In this document: in pieces, positions 24,327-32,141 of the stretch
Numbering within the stretch: position 1 is the stretch's first letter
Layout: each line of letters starts with the position of its first letter
NCBI RefSeq assembly: GCF_026013545.1
Contig: NZ_JAPDOG010000001.1
Coordinates: forward strand, 1 to 37,804
Length of the DNA stretch: 37,804 nucleotides
Source: Defluviimonas salinarum
GTDB lineage: Bacteria; Pseudomonadota; Alphaproteobacteria; Rhodobacterales; Rhodobacteraceae
Direction: 5' to 3'
Notes under the pieces: model-generated
Seen by the model: the letters and a program-made list of their open reading frames with translations, nothing else
The model's database searches: none
Told to the model about the DNA's origin: nothing
Made by a program: the position numbers and the translations under genes

Positions 24327-24623
24327 TTATGCCCAGCCATTATTCTCGATGAGCGCCTTGATGCGCTCCTTGTCGTATTCGGCGTCGATCCGCGCCGCTT
24401 CGGCGGCGGCAACGGCCTCGTCCTCGCCCTCGATCGTGACCGGATCGGCCTTGCGCCATTCAGCGAGATAGGCGTCGGTTCCGGCGGCGCCGATCTTCAT
24501 CGCGCAGCGGTCGATCGCCTGTTCGAAGCGTTCCGGCAGCGGCTTTTTCACGCCGCGACGGCCCTTGCCGACGATGACCTGGGCCGGGATGTCGCGCCAG
24601 TAGACGATAGTGACTTCAGCCAT
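24327..24623 (-). CDS. Small 'virulence factor' family protein (PF13769-like)
   Basis: A 98-residue protein starting MAEVTIVYWRDIPAQVIVGKGRRGVKK (in part) with a later segment AYLAEWRKADP and a helical, charged C-terminus. The IVYWRDIPAQV opening identifies the family labelled virulence factor, a name that says nothing about its role. The ATG at 24621-24623 has GAGAGGA 8-9 bases upstream; longer upstream frames are unsupported. It is the first gene of the MetF/methyltransferase cluster, so a one-carbon role is more likely than virulence (inference). Confidence 0.8.
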   Translation of the reverse strand: MAEVTIVYWRDIPAQVIVGKGRRGVKKPLPERFEQAIDRCAMKIGAAGTDAYLAEWRKADPVTIEGEDEAVAAAEAARIDAEYDKERIKALIENNGWA

Positions 24624-24904
24624 GACGAATCCTCTCGTTCGCGCACTCAATACCCTTCGGCAGACGCTGGCCGATGACGTTTTTCGACATTGTGCGGGGC
24701 CGGAGCGACCTGTGCCCGGAACGCGAGGTCGCCACGGGGCGGCGGTCACTGCGAAAGCGGCATGCAGACAGCGCGCGGCCGATGCGTCGACGGGCGGGGC
24801 GGGAGCGTCAGGGAACAAAATGTCGCAGGCGGGCGGGGGCGTCGCTTGTGCTGCGCTGCGGTGCCGTCTAGATTGAAACCAACAGCATATCGGAGGGCGC
24901 GATC

Positions 24905-26017
24905 ATGGCGCCCAGGCGTCCCGGTGGTGCGGGCGCGTTCCCGAAATCGGTCGAGCCGCCCGGCACCCCAAGGCCAGACCCTGCGCAGCTCTATGCGGCG
25001 CTGGATCTGGGAACCAACAGCTGCCGCATGCTGATTGCCCAGCCGAAGGGCAGTCAGTTTCATGTGGTCGACAGTTTCTCGAAATCGGTCCAGCTCGGAC
25101 AGGGGCTGGAAGCTTTCGGGCGTTTGTCGCGCGGGTCGATGGCGCGCACGGTGCAGGCCTTGCAGATCTGCCGCCGCAAGATCGAGCAGCACGAGGTCAA
25201 GCGCATGCGGCTCGTCGCGACAGAAGCCTGCCGGCGTGCGAAAAATGCGGCCGAGTTCCTGCGCATGGTACAGCACGAAACCGGCCTGCCGCTGGAGATC
25301 ATCCAGCCCGAGGAGGAAGCGCGGCTCGCCGTGGTCTCCTGCGCGCCCCTGGTCTCGACCAAGACCGAGCAGCTTCTCGTCGTCGATATTGGCGGGGGTT
25401 CGACCGAGCTCGTCTGGATCGACCTGTCCGCCGTGCCGCGCCACGACCGGCCACGGGCGATCATGCGGCTCCATGCCGGTTTCCATCCGCCGGAAAGCCC
25501 GTTCCCGGCGGCGAAGGTCGTCGACTGGATCTCGGTGCCGCTCGGGGTCGCGACGCTCAAGGATCAGTTCCACGACGTCGAGGACGACGCCGCGCGCTTC
25601 GCGCTGATGAGCTGGTTCTTCGAGGAGAATCTCGCCGATTTCTCGCCCTACAACGCGTCGCAGCCGCGCGAGCGGTTCCAGATCATCGGCACCTCGGGAA
25701 CGGTGACAACGGTGGCGGCGAGCCATCTCGGCCTGAAGCGCTACGACCGCAACAAGGTCGATGGGCTGCGGATGACCTCGGACCAGATCGACCGGGTGAT
25801 CCGCGACTACCTGCACCTTGGGCCGGAGGGCCGTCGCAATGATCCGCGGATTGGTCGCGACCGGCATTCGCTGATCATGTCAGGCGCGGCGATCCTTCAG
25901 GCGCTGATGCGGATCTGGCCGACCGACCGGCTCTCGGTCGCCGATAGGGGGCTGCGCGAGGGGCTCCTTTATGCCCAGATGTCGGCCGACGGTGTCCTTG
26001 AGGACGGGCCGTTCTGA
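24905..26017 (+). CDS. Ppx/GppA family phosphatase
   Basis: A 370-residue exopolyphosphatase/GppA protein of the ASKHA fold. It shows the first phosphate loop ALDLGTNSCRMLIA near residue 33, ATEACRRAKN near 108, the catalytic Glu region IQPEEEARLAV near 133 and the second loop VVDIGGGSTELVW near 160. It lacks the C-terminal HD-like extension of E. coli Ppx, which is normal for alphaproteobacterial short forms. It removes terminal phosphate from polyphosphate or pppGpp; the preference cannot be read here. GGAGGG precedes the ATG. The gene is 60 bases-scale upstream of rlmE and diverges from the PF13769 gene across 281 bases with no other gene. Confidence 0.92.
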   Translation: MAPRRPGGAGAFPKSVEPPGTPRPDPAQLYAALDLGTNSCRMLIAQPKGSQFHVVDSFSKSVQLGQGLEAFGRLSRGSMARTVQALQICRRKIEQHEVKRMRLVATEACRRAKNAAEFLRMVQHETGLPLEIIQPEEEARLAVVSCAPLVSTKTEQLLVVDIGGGSTELVWIDLSAVPRHDRPRAIMRLHAGFHPPESPFPAAKVVDWISVPLGVATLKDQFHDVEDDAARFALMSWFFEENLADFSPYNASQPRERFQIIGTSGTVTTVAASHLGLKRYDRNKVDGLRMTSDQIDRVIRDYLHLGPEGRRNDPRIGRDRHSLIMSGAAILQALMRIWPTDRLSVADRGLREGLLYAQMSADGVLEDGPF

Positions 26018-26107
26018 ACCATCGGGCCGCCCGCGATTGCCTTGGCGGCGCGTCGTGAGTATTTGAGCCGGGAACAGATGAAGAGGGCCCGTTCGGGGGC
26101 GGCGGAT

Positions 26108-26848
26108 ATGGCGAAGACACCTTCGGGCAAGACATCGGGGCGCGGGCAACGCGACCTCAGGGTGCGGGTGAAGACCGCCAAAGGGCGGAAGCTGTCGTCG
26201 ACGCTCTGGCTCGAGCGGCAGCTCAATGATCCCTACGTCCAGCGTGCCAAGAAGGAAGGCTATCGCGGCCGCGCGGCCTACAAGATCCTCGAGCTTGACG
26301 ACAGGTTCCGCTTCCTCGTGCCCGGCGCGCGGGTCGTCGATCTCGGCTGCGCACCGGGCGGATGGTGCCAGATCGCGGTCGAGCGGGTGAACGCGCTCGG
26401 CCAGAAGTCGGGCAAGAAGGTGGGCACGGTGCTGGGCGTCGACCTGCAGGAGGTCGAGCCGATCGCCGGGGCCGAGATCCACCAACTCGACTTCCTGTCC
26501 GACGGGGCCGACGCGAAGGTCAAGGAATGGCTTGGCGGGCGCGCCGACGTCGTGATGTCGGACATGGCGGCCGCGGCCTCGGGCCACAAGGGGACAGATC
26601 ACCTGCGCATCGTGGCGCTGTGCGAGGCGGCCGCCTATTTCGCCTTCGATGTGCTGGAGGAGGGCGGCACTTTCGTTGCCAAGGTGCTTGCCGGCGGCGC
26701 GGAGAATGAGCTGCAGGCGCTCTTGAAGCGGGCATTTGCCAAGGTCGCGAACGTCAAGCCACCGGCGAGCCGCGCGGACAGTTCCGAGAAGTTCGTCGTC
26801 GCGACCGGTTATCGCGGCCTTCCGGCTGAGTCCGATCAGGACGATTGA
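26108..26848 (+). CDS. rlmE: 23S rRNA (uridine-2'-O-)-methyltransferase RlmE (FtsJ)
   Basis: A 246-residue FtsJ methyltransferase. The SAM loop is [15 protein letters not shown], and the K-D-K-E catalytic set is visible in [24 protein letters not shown] and SSEKFVV. It methylates U2552 in the A-loop of 23S rRNA. I used the ATG at 26108 ([13 protein letters not shown]), where homologues start. An earlier ATG at 26078 with GGGAA upstream could add 10 residues. It ends 7 bases before the convergent Hint gene. Confidence 0.94.
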   Translation: MAKTPSGKTSGRGQRDLRVRVKTAKGRKLSSTLWLERQLNDPYVQRAKKEGYRGRAAYKILELDDRFRFLVPGARVVDLGCAPGGWCQIAVERVNALGQKSGKKVGTVLGVDLQEVEPIAGAEIHQLDFLSDGADAKVKEWLGGRADVVMSDMAAAASGHKGTDHLRIVALCEAAAYFAFDVLEEGGTFVAKVLAGGAENELQALLKRAFAKVANVKPPASRADSSEKFVVATGYRGLPAESDQDD

Positions 26849-26855
26849 GCGCGGC

Positions 26856-27374
26856 TCAGGGGCTCGTGCTGACGCCGATTCCCTCGATCAGGACCGACAC
26901 CGGCGCGCCGCAGTGAAAGACGTGGTAGGTCACCAGCGTTTCGGGGCTGCGCATGATGCCCGGACGGTCTGTCAGGTCGCGTGCCATCCGGAAGTCCGGC
27001 CGGAACTCGCCGGTGCCGGCATTGATCTTCTGGTGGGGTGAGACACGCAGGTCGGACCGCGGTCGTCCCGGCCCGAGAGCGCCCGCAGGTATCAATACCG
27101 GTAACGCGTCGGGATTGGCGCGCAGGAACTCCTCGTCGAGGTGAATTCGGTCGACCCACGCGACATGCGCAAGCGATCCCTGGACCGTGCGCAACGGATC
27201 GCGCCGCCGCAAGGCCTCGATTGGCAGGTCGCCGAAGTCCGTAGCGACGCGGGCGTTGCGGCAAAAGCCCGGCAGCGTCCACAGAATCGGCTCGCGAGGG
27301 GCGTGTCGGCCCGCCCCCCGCCTGACCGCGCCGGACTTGCCGGAGGCGCTATTGGTCTTTCCGTCGTTATCCAT
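26856..27374 (-). CDS. Stand-alone Hint (hedgehog/intein) domain protein
   Basis: A 172-residue protein with a single Hint_2-like domain. After a Gly/Arg-rich N-terminus comes FCRNARVATDFGDLPIEALRRRDPLRT near residue 37, matching the start of the Hint fold with a Cys ahead of the A block. AWVDRIHL follows, then IPAGALGPGRP and the DLRVSPHQKI block. The C-terminal VTYHVFHCGAPVSVLIEGIG is a variant of the usual ending and lacks the usual His-Glu pair. Hint domains can self-cleave peptide bonds, but in Rhodobacterales the fold often occurs with no known function. There is no signal peptide or other domain. The ribosome site is weak. Confidence 0.75.
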   Translation of the reverse strand: MDNDGKTNSASGKSGAVRRGAGRHAPREPILWTLPGFCRNARVATDFGDLPIEALRRRDPLRTVQGSLAHVAWVDRIHLDEEFLRANPDALPVLIPAGALGPGRPRSDLRVSPHQKINAGTGEFRPDFRMARDLTDRPGIMRSPETLVTYHVFHCGAPVSVLIEGIGVSTSP

Positions 27375-27425
27375 GGTTCACTCGGACCGTTCCTACTCAC
27401 ACTTCCTCCGCCGCTGTTGGCGGAA

Positions 27426-27457
27426 CATGCCGGGGCGAAGCCGCCCGCCCCGGCATG
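27426..27457. repeat. 12-bp perfect hairpin upstream of the Hint gene
   Basis: CATGCCGGGGCG (27426-27437) pairs with CGCCCCGGCATG (27446-27457) over AAGCCGCC. It lies 52 bases before the Hint gene start on the minus strand, so it could be a leader hairpin or a transcription end. There is no T-run on either side. The CCCCGGCATG word also occurs near 20308 and, as its reverse-like partner, in the hairpin at 22334. Confidence 0.6.
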
Positions 27458-28104
27458 CCGGCACCGAACCTACATGGCCCGGCTTTCGCCGGATCTACTC
27501 GTCACAGGGTACTCGGTTCACTCGTTACGCCGCCAGGTGATGCCAAGCCGTGGCGTAACTCAGTTAAAGCCCCCTGAATCGGGCCAGTCTGTGGCGCAAT
27601 TGTCCCGGAAACACGGGCAAGGCCGGGCGTGGATCCGTGGAGGGTGCCGGCTTCGGGGCGGGGTTGTCTTCGCTGGCACGACAATCGCGCTCCGCACGTT
27701 TCGTTCGCCTCGGTCGGCGCCGGGTTCCATCGGAGATTGTTCACTCGCGCAAATGGGGGACTAGTCTATTTAGACAGGTGTAGAATGTGACATTTCTGAC
27801 AAAATTCACCGTTCCCCCTCGGGAAACACTGAGTTGAGTAGTGTTTTTACGCTACGTCACCCGGTTTGTGCAAAGCGCATTGCGGTTTCCGACGGCTGCC
27901 GTCGCGGCGATTCTGGTCGGCCAATGACCGCTTCCGTGCCGACGTCGTCTCCTGATCTGGGCATCGCGTGCGCCTTGTTTGCTCGGCGATTCTGGAGGGT
28001 GTTTCGCATGAAGAACGCTCCACGCGCCGCGAATGGCAGCGGAACCGGGCTCCCTCCAGCGACGGGTCGGGGGCAATCCGGCAGTATCCGGTGCTTCGAT
28101 ACAG

Positions 28105-28128
28105 AAAATGCCGGCATCGCTGCCGGCA
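28105..28128 (-). terminator. Rho-independent terminator of the DUF882 gene
   Basis: On the minus strand, TGCCGGCA (28128-28121) and TGCCGGCA (28116-28109) pair over a 4-base loop and are followed by TTTTCT. The site is 73 bases past the minus-strand DUF882 stop, fitting its transcript end. Confidence 0.7.
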
Positions 28129-28200
28129 GACCCAAACTATCTCAATTCCGTTGCGAGGTATCGAGGGCCCCAAGAGCCTTCGAGCGGGGTGGCCGCGGTC

Positions 28201-28770
28201 TCAGCTGCCCCAGGTGCGGATCGGCCCGCAGTCCATGTGCACGAAATTGGACCGCGAATACCTGCCGACGCCGCCCGCCTCGCAGGCCGCTGCGGCGCGG
28301 TACATCTGCGACACCGAGCGCGACCGCAACCGCAGGTCCGCCGCCTGAGCCTTCATGTGCAAGGAATTGCGGGCGACCCCGCGCGAGGACGAACGCAACA
28401 GCGCATTGGTCTTCGCGGTCCGGTAGCCCGACAGCAGCATGTAGGGCTCGCTCACGTCGAGAAGCGCATGCGCGGCCGCAGCGATGTCGACGGTGCGCGG
28501 ATCGATCTCCTTGGTCTCGTTCGAGCGCCAGTCACGCATGAAATAGGTGATCTCGTTGAGCGCCTCGGGAATGTACTCGCCCTCGATCCAGTAGACCGTG
28601 TCGATGCTTTCGCCGGTGCGACCAGAATACATGCGGATGCGGCGGACATCGCCGGCCCCGCGGAGAAAACCGAAAGCATTGGAGCAAGTCGGAGCAGCCA
28701 CCACGGCAGTCGCCGCAAAGGCTGCAAGAATTCCACGCCGAGTGAAACCCGATACAGAGTGATCTGTCAT
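28201..28770 (-). CDS. DUF882 / YcbK-like M15 peptidase-fold protein, Tat-exported
   Basis: A 189-residue protein. It has a Tat-type signal (FTRRGILAAFAATAVVAAP, twin Arg at 11-12) followed by a D-Ala-D-Ala carboxypeptidase-like (M15_2) fold. Likely zinc ligands are in SLHMKAQAADLRL (His and Asp) and NFVHMD (His), with YRTAKTNALLR before them. It is probably a periplasmic murein-related enzyme. In E. coli the homologue YcbK lies next to the L,D-transpeptidase gene ldtD; here the two are divergent across 322 bases. The enzymatic activity is unproven for the family. Confidence 0.9.
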   Translation of the reverse strand: MTDHSVSGFTRRGILAAFAATAVVAAPTCSNAFGFLRGAGDVRRIRMYSGRTGESIDTVYWIEGEYIPEALNEITYFMRDWRSNETKEIDPRTVDIAAAAHALLDVSEPYMLLSGYRTAKTNALLRSSSRGVARNSLHMKAQAADLRLRSRSVSQMYRAAAACEAGGVGRYSRSNFVHMDCGPIRTWGS

Positions 28771-29092
28771 GACAATCGCCTGTCCCGTAACGTGTCACCG
28801 CTTTTTCAGCGGCTTGTTGTCTCAAGTTATCCCCAAGTGCTGCAATCTTATGGCACAGGATGATTCCCGCGCCAACCGGACAAATCGACCGTAGCCGCGA
28901 AATGGCCCCGATCGGCGAAAACTTGCTGAGCGAGGAGATAGCGGGCGCCAAGCGAAGATCGCCATCCCGACGTTGCCGAAAAGCGACAGGTCGCGACGGA
29001 CGCCATGCGTCCTGTCCGCAACGTGAATGGACTTGATGGTCGAAATCCCGGACATTCGGGGAACGACAATGGAACAGGACGCAGAGGTTTAC
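28771..29092. promoter_or_regulatory. Divergent intergenic region between DUF882 and L,D-transpeptidase genes
   Basis: A stretch of 322 bases with no gene. It must contain the promoters for both divergent genes. I see a small CCGCT/AGCGG hairpin with a TTTTTC loop at about 28799-28813 and a GATTC site at 28862, but no clear promoter hexamers. Candidate upstream starts for the transpeptidase (29027, 29036, 29069) fall here and were not used. Confidence 0.5.
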
Positions 29093-30712
29093 ATGACGGC
29101 GACGGCCTTTCGCCCGGGGATTTTCGGTCTTGTCCATTTCCTGTTCCTTTCACTTTTCGGGCTGCTCCTCGGCGTACCCGATCCGGCGATGGCGAATTCG
29201 CTCGCCTATCGCCAGGCCGTGGCGGAGGCTGCCGCGTCGGATCGTGCGCTGGCCGAGTTCTACCGCGAGCGGGACTATCTTCCGCTCTGGACGTCCGGTG
29301 CCGATTCCGGACGCAGGGCGGCACTCTTCGGCGCGCTCGACATGGCCGGGGAACACGGTCTGCCGGTCGGGCGCTACGAATCCGACGAGCTGCGCGCCGC
29401 ATTTGCGGAGCTGCGCTCCGAACGGCAGCGCGGACGGCTCGAAGTCAGGGTGTCCGCCGCATTCCTGCGTTACGCGCGCGACGTGCAGACCGGTTTCGTC
29501 GATCCGGTCAGCGTCGACGCGGGAATCGTGCGCGAGGTGCCGCGGCGCGACCCGCTGCAGACATTGCGATCCTTCGCGGCCGCCGATCCGGCCGCTTTCA
29601 TCAAGGGATTGCCGCCGCAGATGCGGCAATACGGCGAGCTGCGCCGCGCCCGCCTCGATCTCGAGGCGGTGATCGGCCGCGGTGGCTGGGGCGCGACTGT
29701 CGCGTCCGATAAGACTCTTCGACCCGGCGACAGCGGGCCATCGGTCGTCGCATTGCGCGACCGTCTGATCAGCATGGGCTATCTGGGGCGCACGGCGACG
29801 CAAACGTTCGACGACACCCTCCAGAAGGCGGTCCAGGGATTCCAGCTTGAACATGGACTCGCGCCGGACGGCGTCGCCGGTCCCGGCACGCTCGCCGAGG
29901 TCAATGTCGGCGCCGAGGCGCGGCTGCACGCGGTCCTCGTCGCGATGGAGCGGCTGCGCTGGATGAACGGCATCGAGCTCGGCAAGCGCCACATCTGGGT
30001 GAACCTGCCGGATTTCACCGCGAAGATCGTCGATGACGGCAAGGTGACCTTCGAATCCGTGACCGTCGTTGGCATGAACGAGGATGGCCGTCGCAGCCCG
30101 GAGTTTTCCGACCAGATGGAATTCATGGTCGTCAACCCGACGTGGAACGTGCCGCGCTCGATCACGGTCAAGGAATACCTGCCGATGCTGCAAAAGAACC
30201 CACGCTCGGTGGGGCATCTCAGGATCACCGACCGGCACGGACGGGTCGTGAACCGCGACGCGACCGACTTCAGCCAGTTCACCGCGAGCAACTTCCCGTT
30301 CCGGATGTCGCAGCCGCCGGCGGACGACAATGCGCTTGGCTTGGTGAAGTTCATGTTCCCCAATCCCTGGAACATCTACCTGCATGACACGCCCTCGAAG
30401 TCGCTGTTCCAGAAGGAGGCGCGGGCCTTCAGCCACGGCTGCATCCGGCTCGGCAAGCCCTTCGACTTCGCCTATGCGCTGCTCGCGCGGCAGACCGACG
30501 ATCCCGTAGGCCTGTTCGAGCGGCATCTGAAGACCCGCTCCGAGACGACGATCCACCTGCAGAAGCCGGTGCCGGTGCATCTTGTCTACTTCACCGCCTG
30601 GCCCTCGGCGCGCGGCGAGATCGAGTACCGGCGCGACGTCTATGGCCGCGATGCGCGGGTTTTCGACGCGATGCAGGCGGCCGGGCTGGTCTTGCGCGAG
30701 GTTCGGGGATAA
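29093..30712 (+). CDS. L,D-transpeptidase (YcbB/LdtD-like)
   Basis: A 539-residue exported protein. An N-terminal signal (residues about 8-35) ends near AMANS. A scaffold domain follows, then a peptidoglycan-binding domain (LRPGDSGPSVVALRDRL and QGFQLEHGLAPDGVAGPGT, about 212-265), then a YkuD catalytic domain with FSHGCIRLGKPFDFA, catalytic Cys450. It forms 3-3 crosslinks between meso-diaminopimelate residues or attaches proteins to murein. The ATG at 29093 has AGAGG 5 bases upstream and gives a normal signal peptide; starting at 29069 would put acidic residues ahead of it. lpxD follows after 45 bases. Confidence 0.93.
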   Translation: MTATAFRPGIFGLVHFLFLSLFGLLLGVPDPAMANSLAYRQAVAEAAASDRALAEFYRERDYLPLWTSGADSGRRAALFGALDMAGEHGLPVGRYESDELRAAFAELRSERQRGRLEVRVSAAFLRYARDVQTGFVDPVSVDAGIVREVPRRDPLQTLRSFAAADPAAFIKGLPPQMRQYGELRRARLDLEAVIGRGGWGATVASDKTLRPGDSGPSVVALRDRLISMGYLGRTATQTFDDTLQKAVQGFQLEHGLAPDGVAGPGTLAEVNVGAEARLHAVLVAMERLRWMNGIELGKRHIWVNLPDFTAKIVDDGKVTFESVTVVGMNEDGRRSPEFSDQMEFMVVNPTWNVPRSITVKEYLPMLQKNPRSVGHLRITDRHGRVVNRDATDFSQFTASNFPFRMSQPPADDNALGLVKFMFPNPWNIYLHDTPSKSLFQKEARAFSHGCIRLGKPFDFAYALLARQTDDPVGLFERHLKTRSETTIHLQKPVPVHLVYFTAWPSARGEIEYRRDVYGRDARVFDAMQAAGLVLREVRG

Positions 30713-30757
30713 GCCTGCCACGGGGCCGGATCGGCGCCGAAGACGGGAAGTTCCGAG

Positions 30758-31894
30758 ATGCCAAGATCCTTTTCGATTGCCGAGATTGCCGAAGCCCTGG
30801 GGGCACGGACCGAAGGTGACGTGACGGTGCGGATCACTGGCGCCGCCGAGCCGGGCATGGCTGGCCCCGAGGATCTCGCGCTCGCGATGGATCCGAAATA
30901 TGCCGCTGGTCTCGCCGGGGGCAGGGCGCGTGCGGCCATGCTCTGGGAGGGGGCCGACCGCGCCGCGCTCGGCCTCGATGCGGCAATCTTCGTGGCGCGG
31001 CCCCGGCTCGCGATGGCGGGCGTGACCCGCGTCCTTGACCCCGGACCGGCGATCGCGCCGGGGATCCACCCGACGGCGGTCGTGGACCCGACGGCCGAGA
31101 TCGGCGCGGGCGCGGCGGTCGGTGCCTTCGCGGTGATCGGCGCCGGAGTGCGGATCGGCGCCGGGGCACGGATCGCAGATCATGTCACGATCGGCCCCCG
31201 GACCGCCATCGGCGCAGATGCGCTGATCCATTCCGGGGTCCGGATCGGCGCCGGGGTGACGATCGGCGATCGCTTCATCTGCCAGCCGAACACCGTGATC
31301 GGGGCCGACGGCTTTTCTTTCGTGACGCCCGAGAAATCCGGGGTCGAGGAGATCCGGGAATCGCTCGGCGAACGCGCGGCAATCCGTGCGCAGCGCTGGA
31401 CCCGAATCCATTCGCTCGGCGGCGTGGTGATCGGCGATGACGTCGAGTTCGGGGCCAACGTCACCGTCGACGCCGGCACGATCCGCCCGACGCGGGTCGG
31501 TTCGGGCACCAAGATCGACAATCTCTGTATGGTCGCCCACAACGTCACAATCGGCCGCGACTGCCTCTTCGCCTCGCAGACCGGTGTCGCCGGGTCGACG
31601 CGGGTCGGCGACCGCGTCGTGCTCGGTGGACAATGCGGCGTCTCCGACAACATCTTCATCGGTGATGACGTGATCGCAGGCGGCGGCACCAAGATCTACA
31701 CCAACGCACCGGCCGGCCGCGTGCTCCTCGGCGCGCCCGCGCTGAAGATGGAGACCCATGTCGAGGCGTGGAAGAACATTCGCCGGCTCGGGCGTCTTTT
31801 CGCCCAGGTCGCCGAGCTTCGTGATGCTGTTACACGGATCGGCGATGGAGCGGCAAAAGGGGGATCCGATGCTGACAACAGAACTGACGATTAG
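30758..31894 (+). CDS. lpxD: UDP-3-O-acylglucosamine N-acyltransferase
   Basis: A 378-residue LpxD. The N-terminal uridine-binding domain covers about 1-100. A left-handed beta-helix of hexapeptide repeats (IGAGAAVGAFAVIGAGVRIGAG and on) runs to about 335, and a C-terminal helix follows. The catalytic His is in CMVAHNVTIG, and the motif IGADGFSFV is present. It adds the amide-linked acyl chain to lipid A precursor from acyl-ACP. The gene is not in a bamA-lpxD-fabZ-lpxA cluster within this window; instead its last 26 bases overlap a carrier-protein gene. This raises the question whether it is the only LpxD in the genome. Confidence 0.93.
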   Translation: MPRSFSIAEIAEALGARTEGDVTVRITGAAEPGMAGPEDLALAMDPKYAAGLAGGRARAAMLWEGADRAALGLDAAIFVARPRLAMAGVTRVLDPGPAIAPGIHPTAVVDPTAEIGAGAAVGAFAVIGAGVRIGAGARIADHVTIGPRTAIGADALIHSGVRIGAGVTIGDRFICQPNTVIGADGFSFVTPEKSGVEEIRESLGERAAIRAQRWTRIHSLGGVVIGDDVEFGANVTVDAGTIRPTRVGSGTKIDNLCMVAHNVTIGRDCLFASQTGVAGSTRVGDRVVLGGQCGVSDNIFIGDDVIAGGGTKIYTNAPAGRVLLGAPALKMETHVEAWKNIRRLGRLFAQVAELRDAVTRIGDGAAKGGSDADNRTDD

Positions 31895-32141
31895 GGTCCG
31901 GGTGATCGCGATCATCGCCGAACAGGCGGTGCTCGACATCTCCGAGGTCCGTCCCGAGATGAGCCTCGAGGAGCTTGGCATCGACAGCCTCGGGCTGGTC
32001 GAGTCGATTTTCGCGATCGAGGAGGCGTTCGACATCTCGGTGCCGTTCAACGCCAACGAGCCCGACAAGAACGAGTTCGACATCTCCTCGGTCGCCGCGA
32101 TCATCGGTGCCGTCGAAGGCCTGGTGGCGCGATCGAAATGA
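31869..32141 (+). CDS. Dedicated acyl carrier protein (AcpXL/NodF-like)
   Basis: A 90-residue carrier protein. The phosphopantetheine Ser is Ser40 in ELGIDSLGLVES, followed by IFAIEEAFDISVPF. It is longer than standard AcpP and carries an extra segment (NANEPDKNEFDISS) before the last helix, as in AcpXL and NodF carriers used for special fatty acids. The ATG at 31869 lies inside lpxD and has AAAAGGGGG upstream, and its stop overlaps the next gene's ATG. That arrangement ties its production to LpxD and the ketosynthase. It is clearly not the housekeeping AcpP. Confidence 0.9.
   Translation: MLTTELTIRVRVIAIIAEQAVLDISEVRPEMSLEELGIDSLGLVESIFAIEEAFDISVPFNANEPDKNEFDISSVAAIIGAVEGLVARSK

Larger units (their letters stand above)
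27375..28200. other. Gene-free stretch of 826 bases
   Basis: I find no convincing gene here. Open frames on both strands have no recognisable motifs and poor third-position bias. It holds a strong hairpin at 27426-27457, an AT-rich part at about 27755-27850 with an AAACACT/AGTGTTT stem and five T's (27824-27848), and a minus-strand terminator at 28105-28128. The AT-rich part stands out from the surrounding GC-rich DNA. A regulatory RNA or decayed genes are possible but unproven. Confidence 0.5.

Noticed and set aside
22527-24677. A plus-strand open frame of about 700 codons
   Set aside because: It runs antisense to the methyltransferase, MetF-like and PF13769 genes, whose motifs are clear; the frame itself has no recognisable domain.
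24624-24904. SAM or cobalamin riboswitch ahead of the methyl-transfer cluster
   Set aside because: I looked for a conserved core or pseudoknot-like pattern in the 281-base leader and found none I could support.
27834-28541. Plus-strand open frames across the gap and the DUF882 gene
   Set aside because: They lack motifs and are antisense to the clear Tat/M15-like gene; one ATG at 28009 has GGAGGG upstream but its product looks random.
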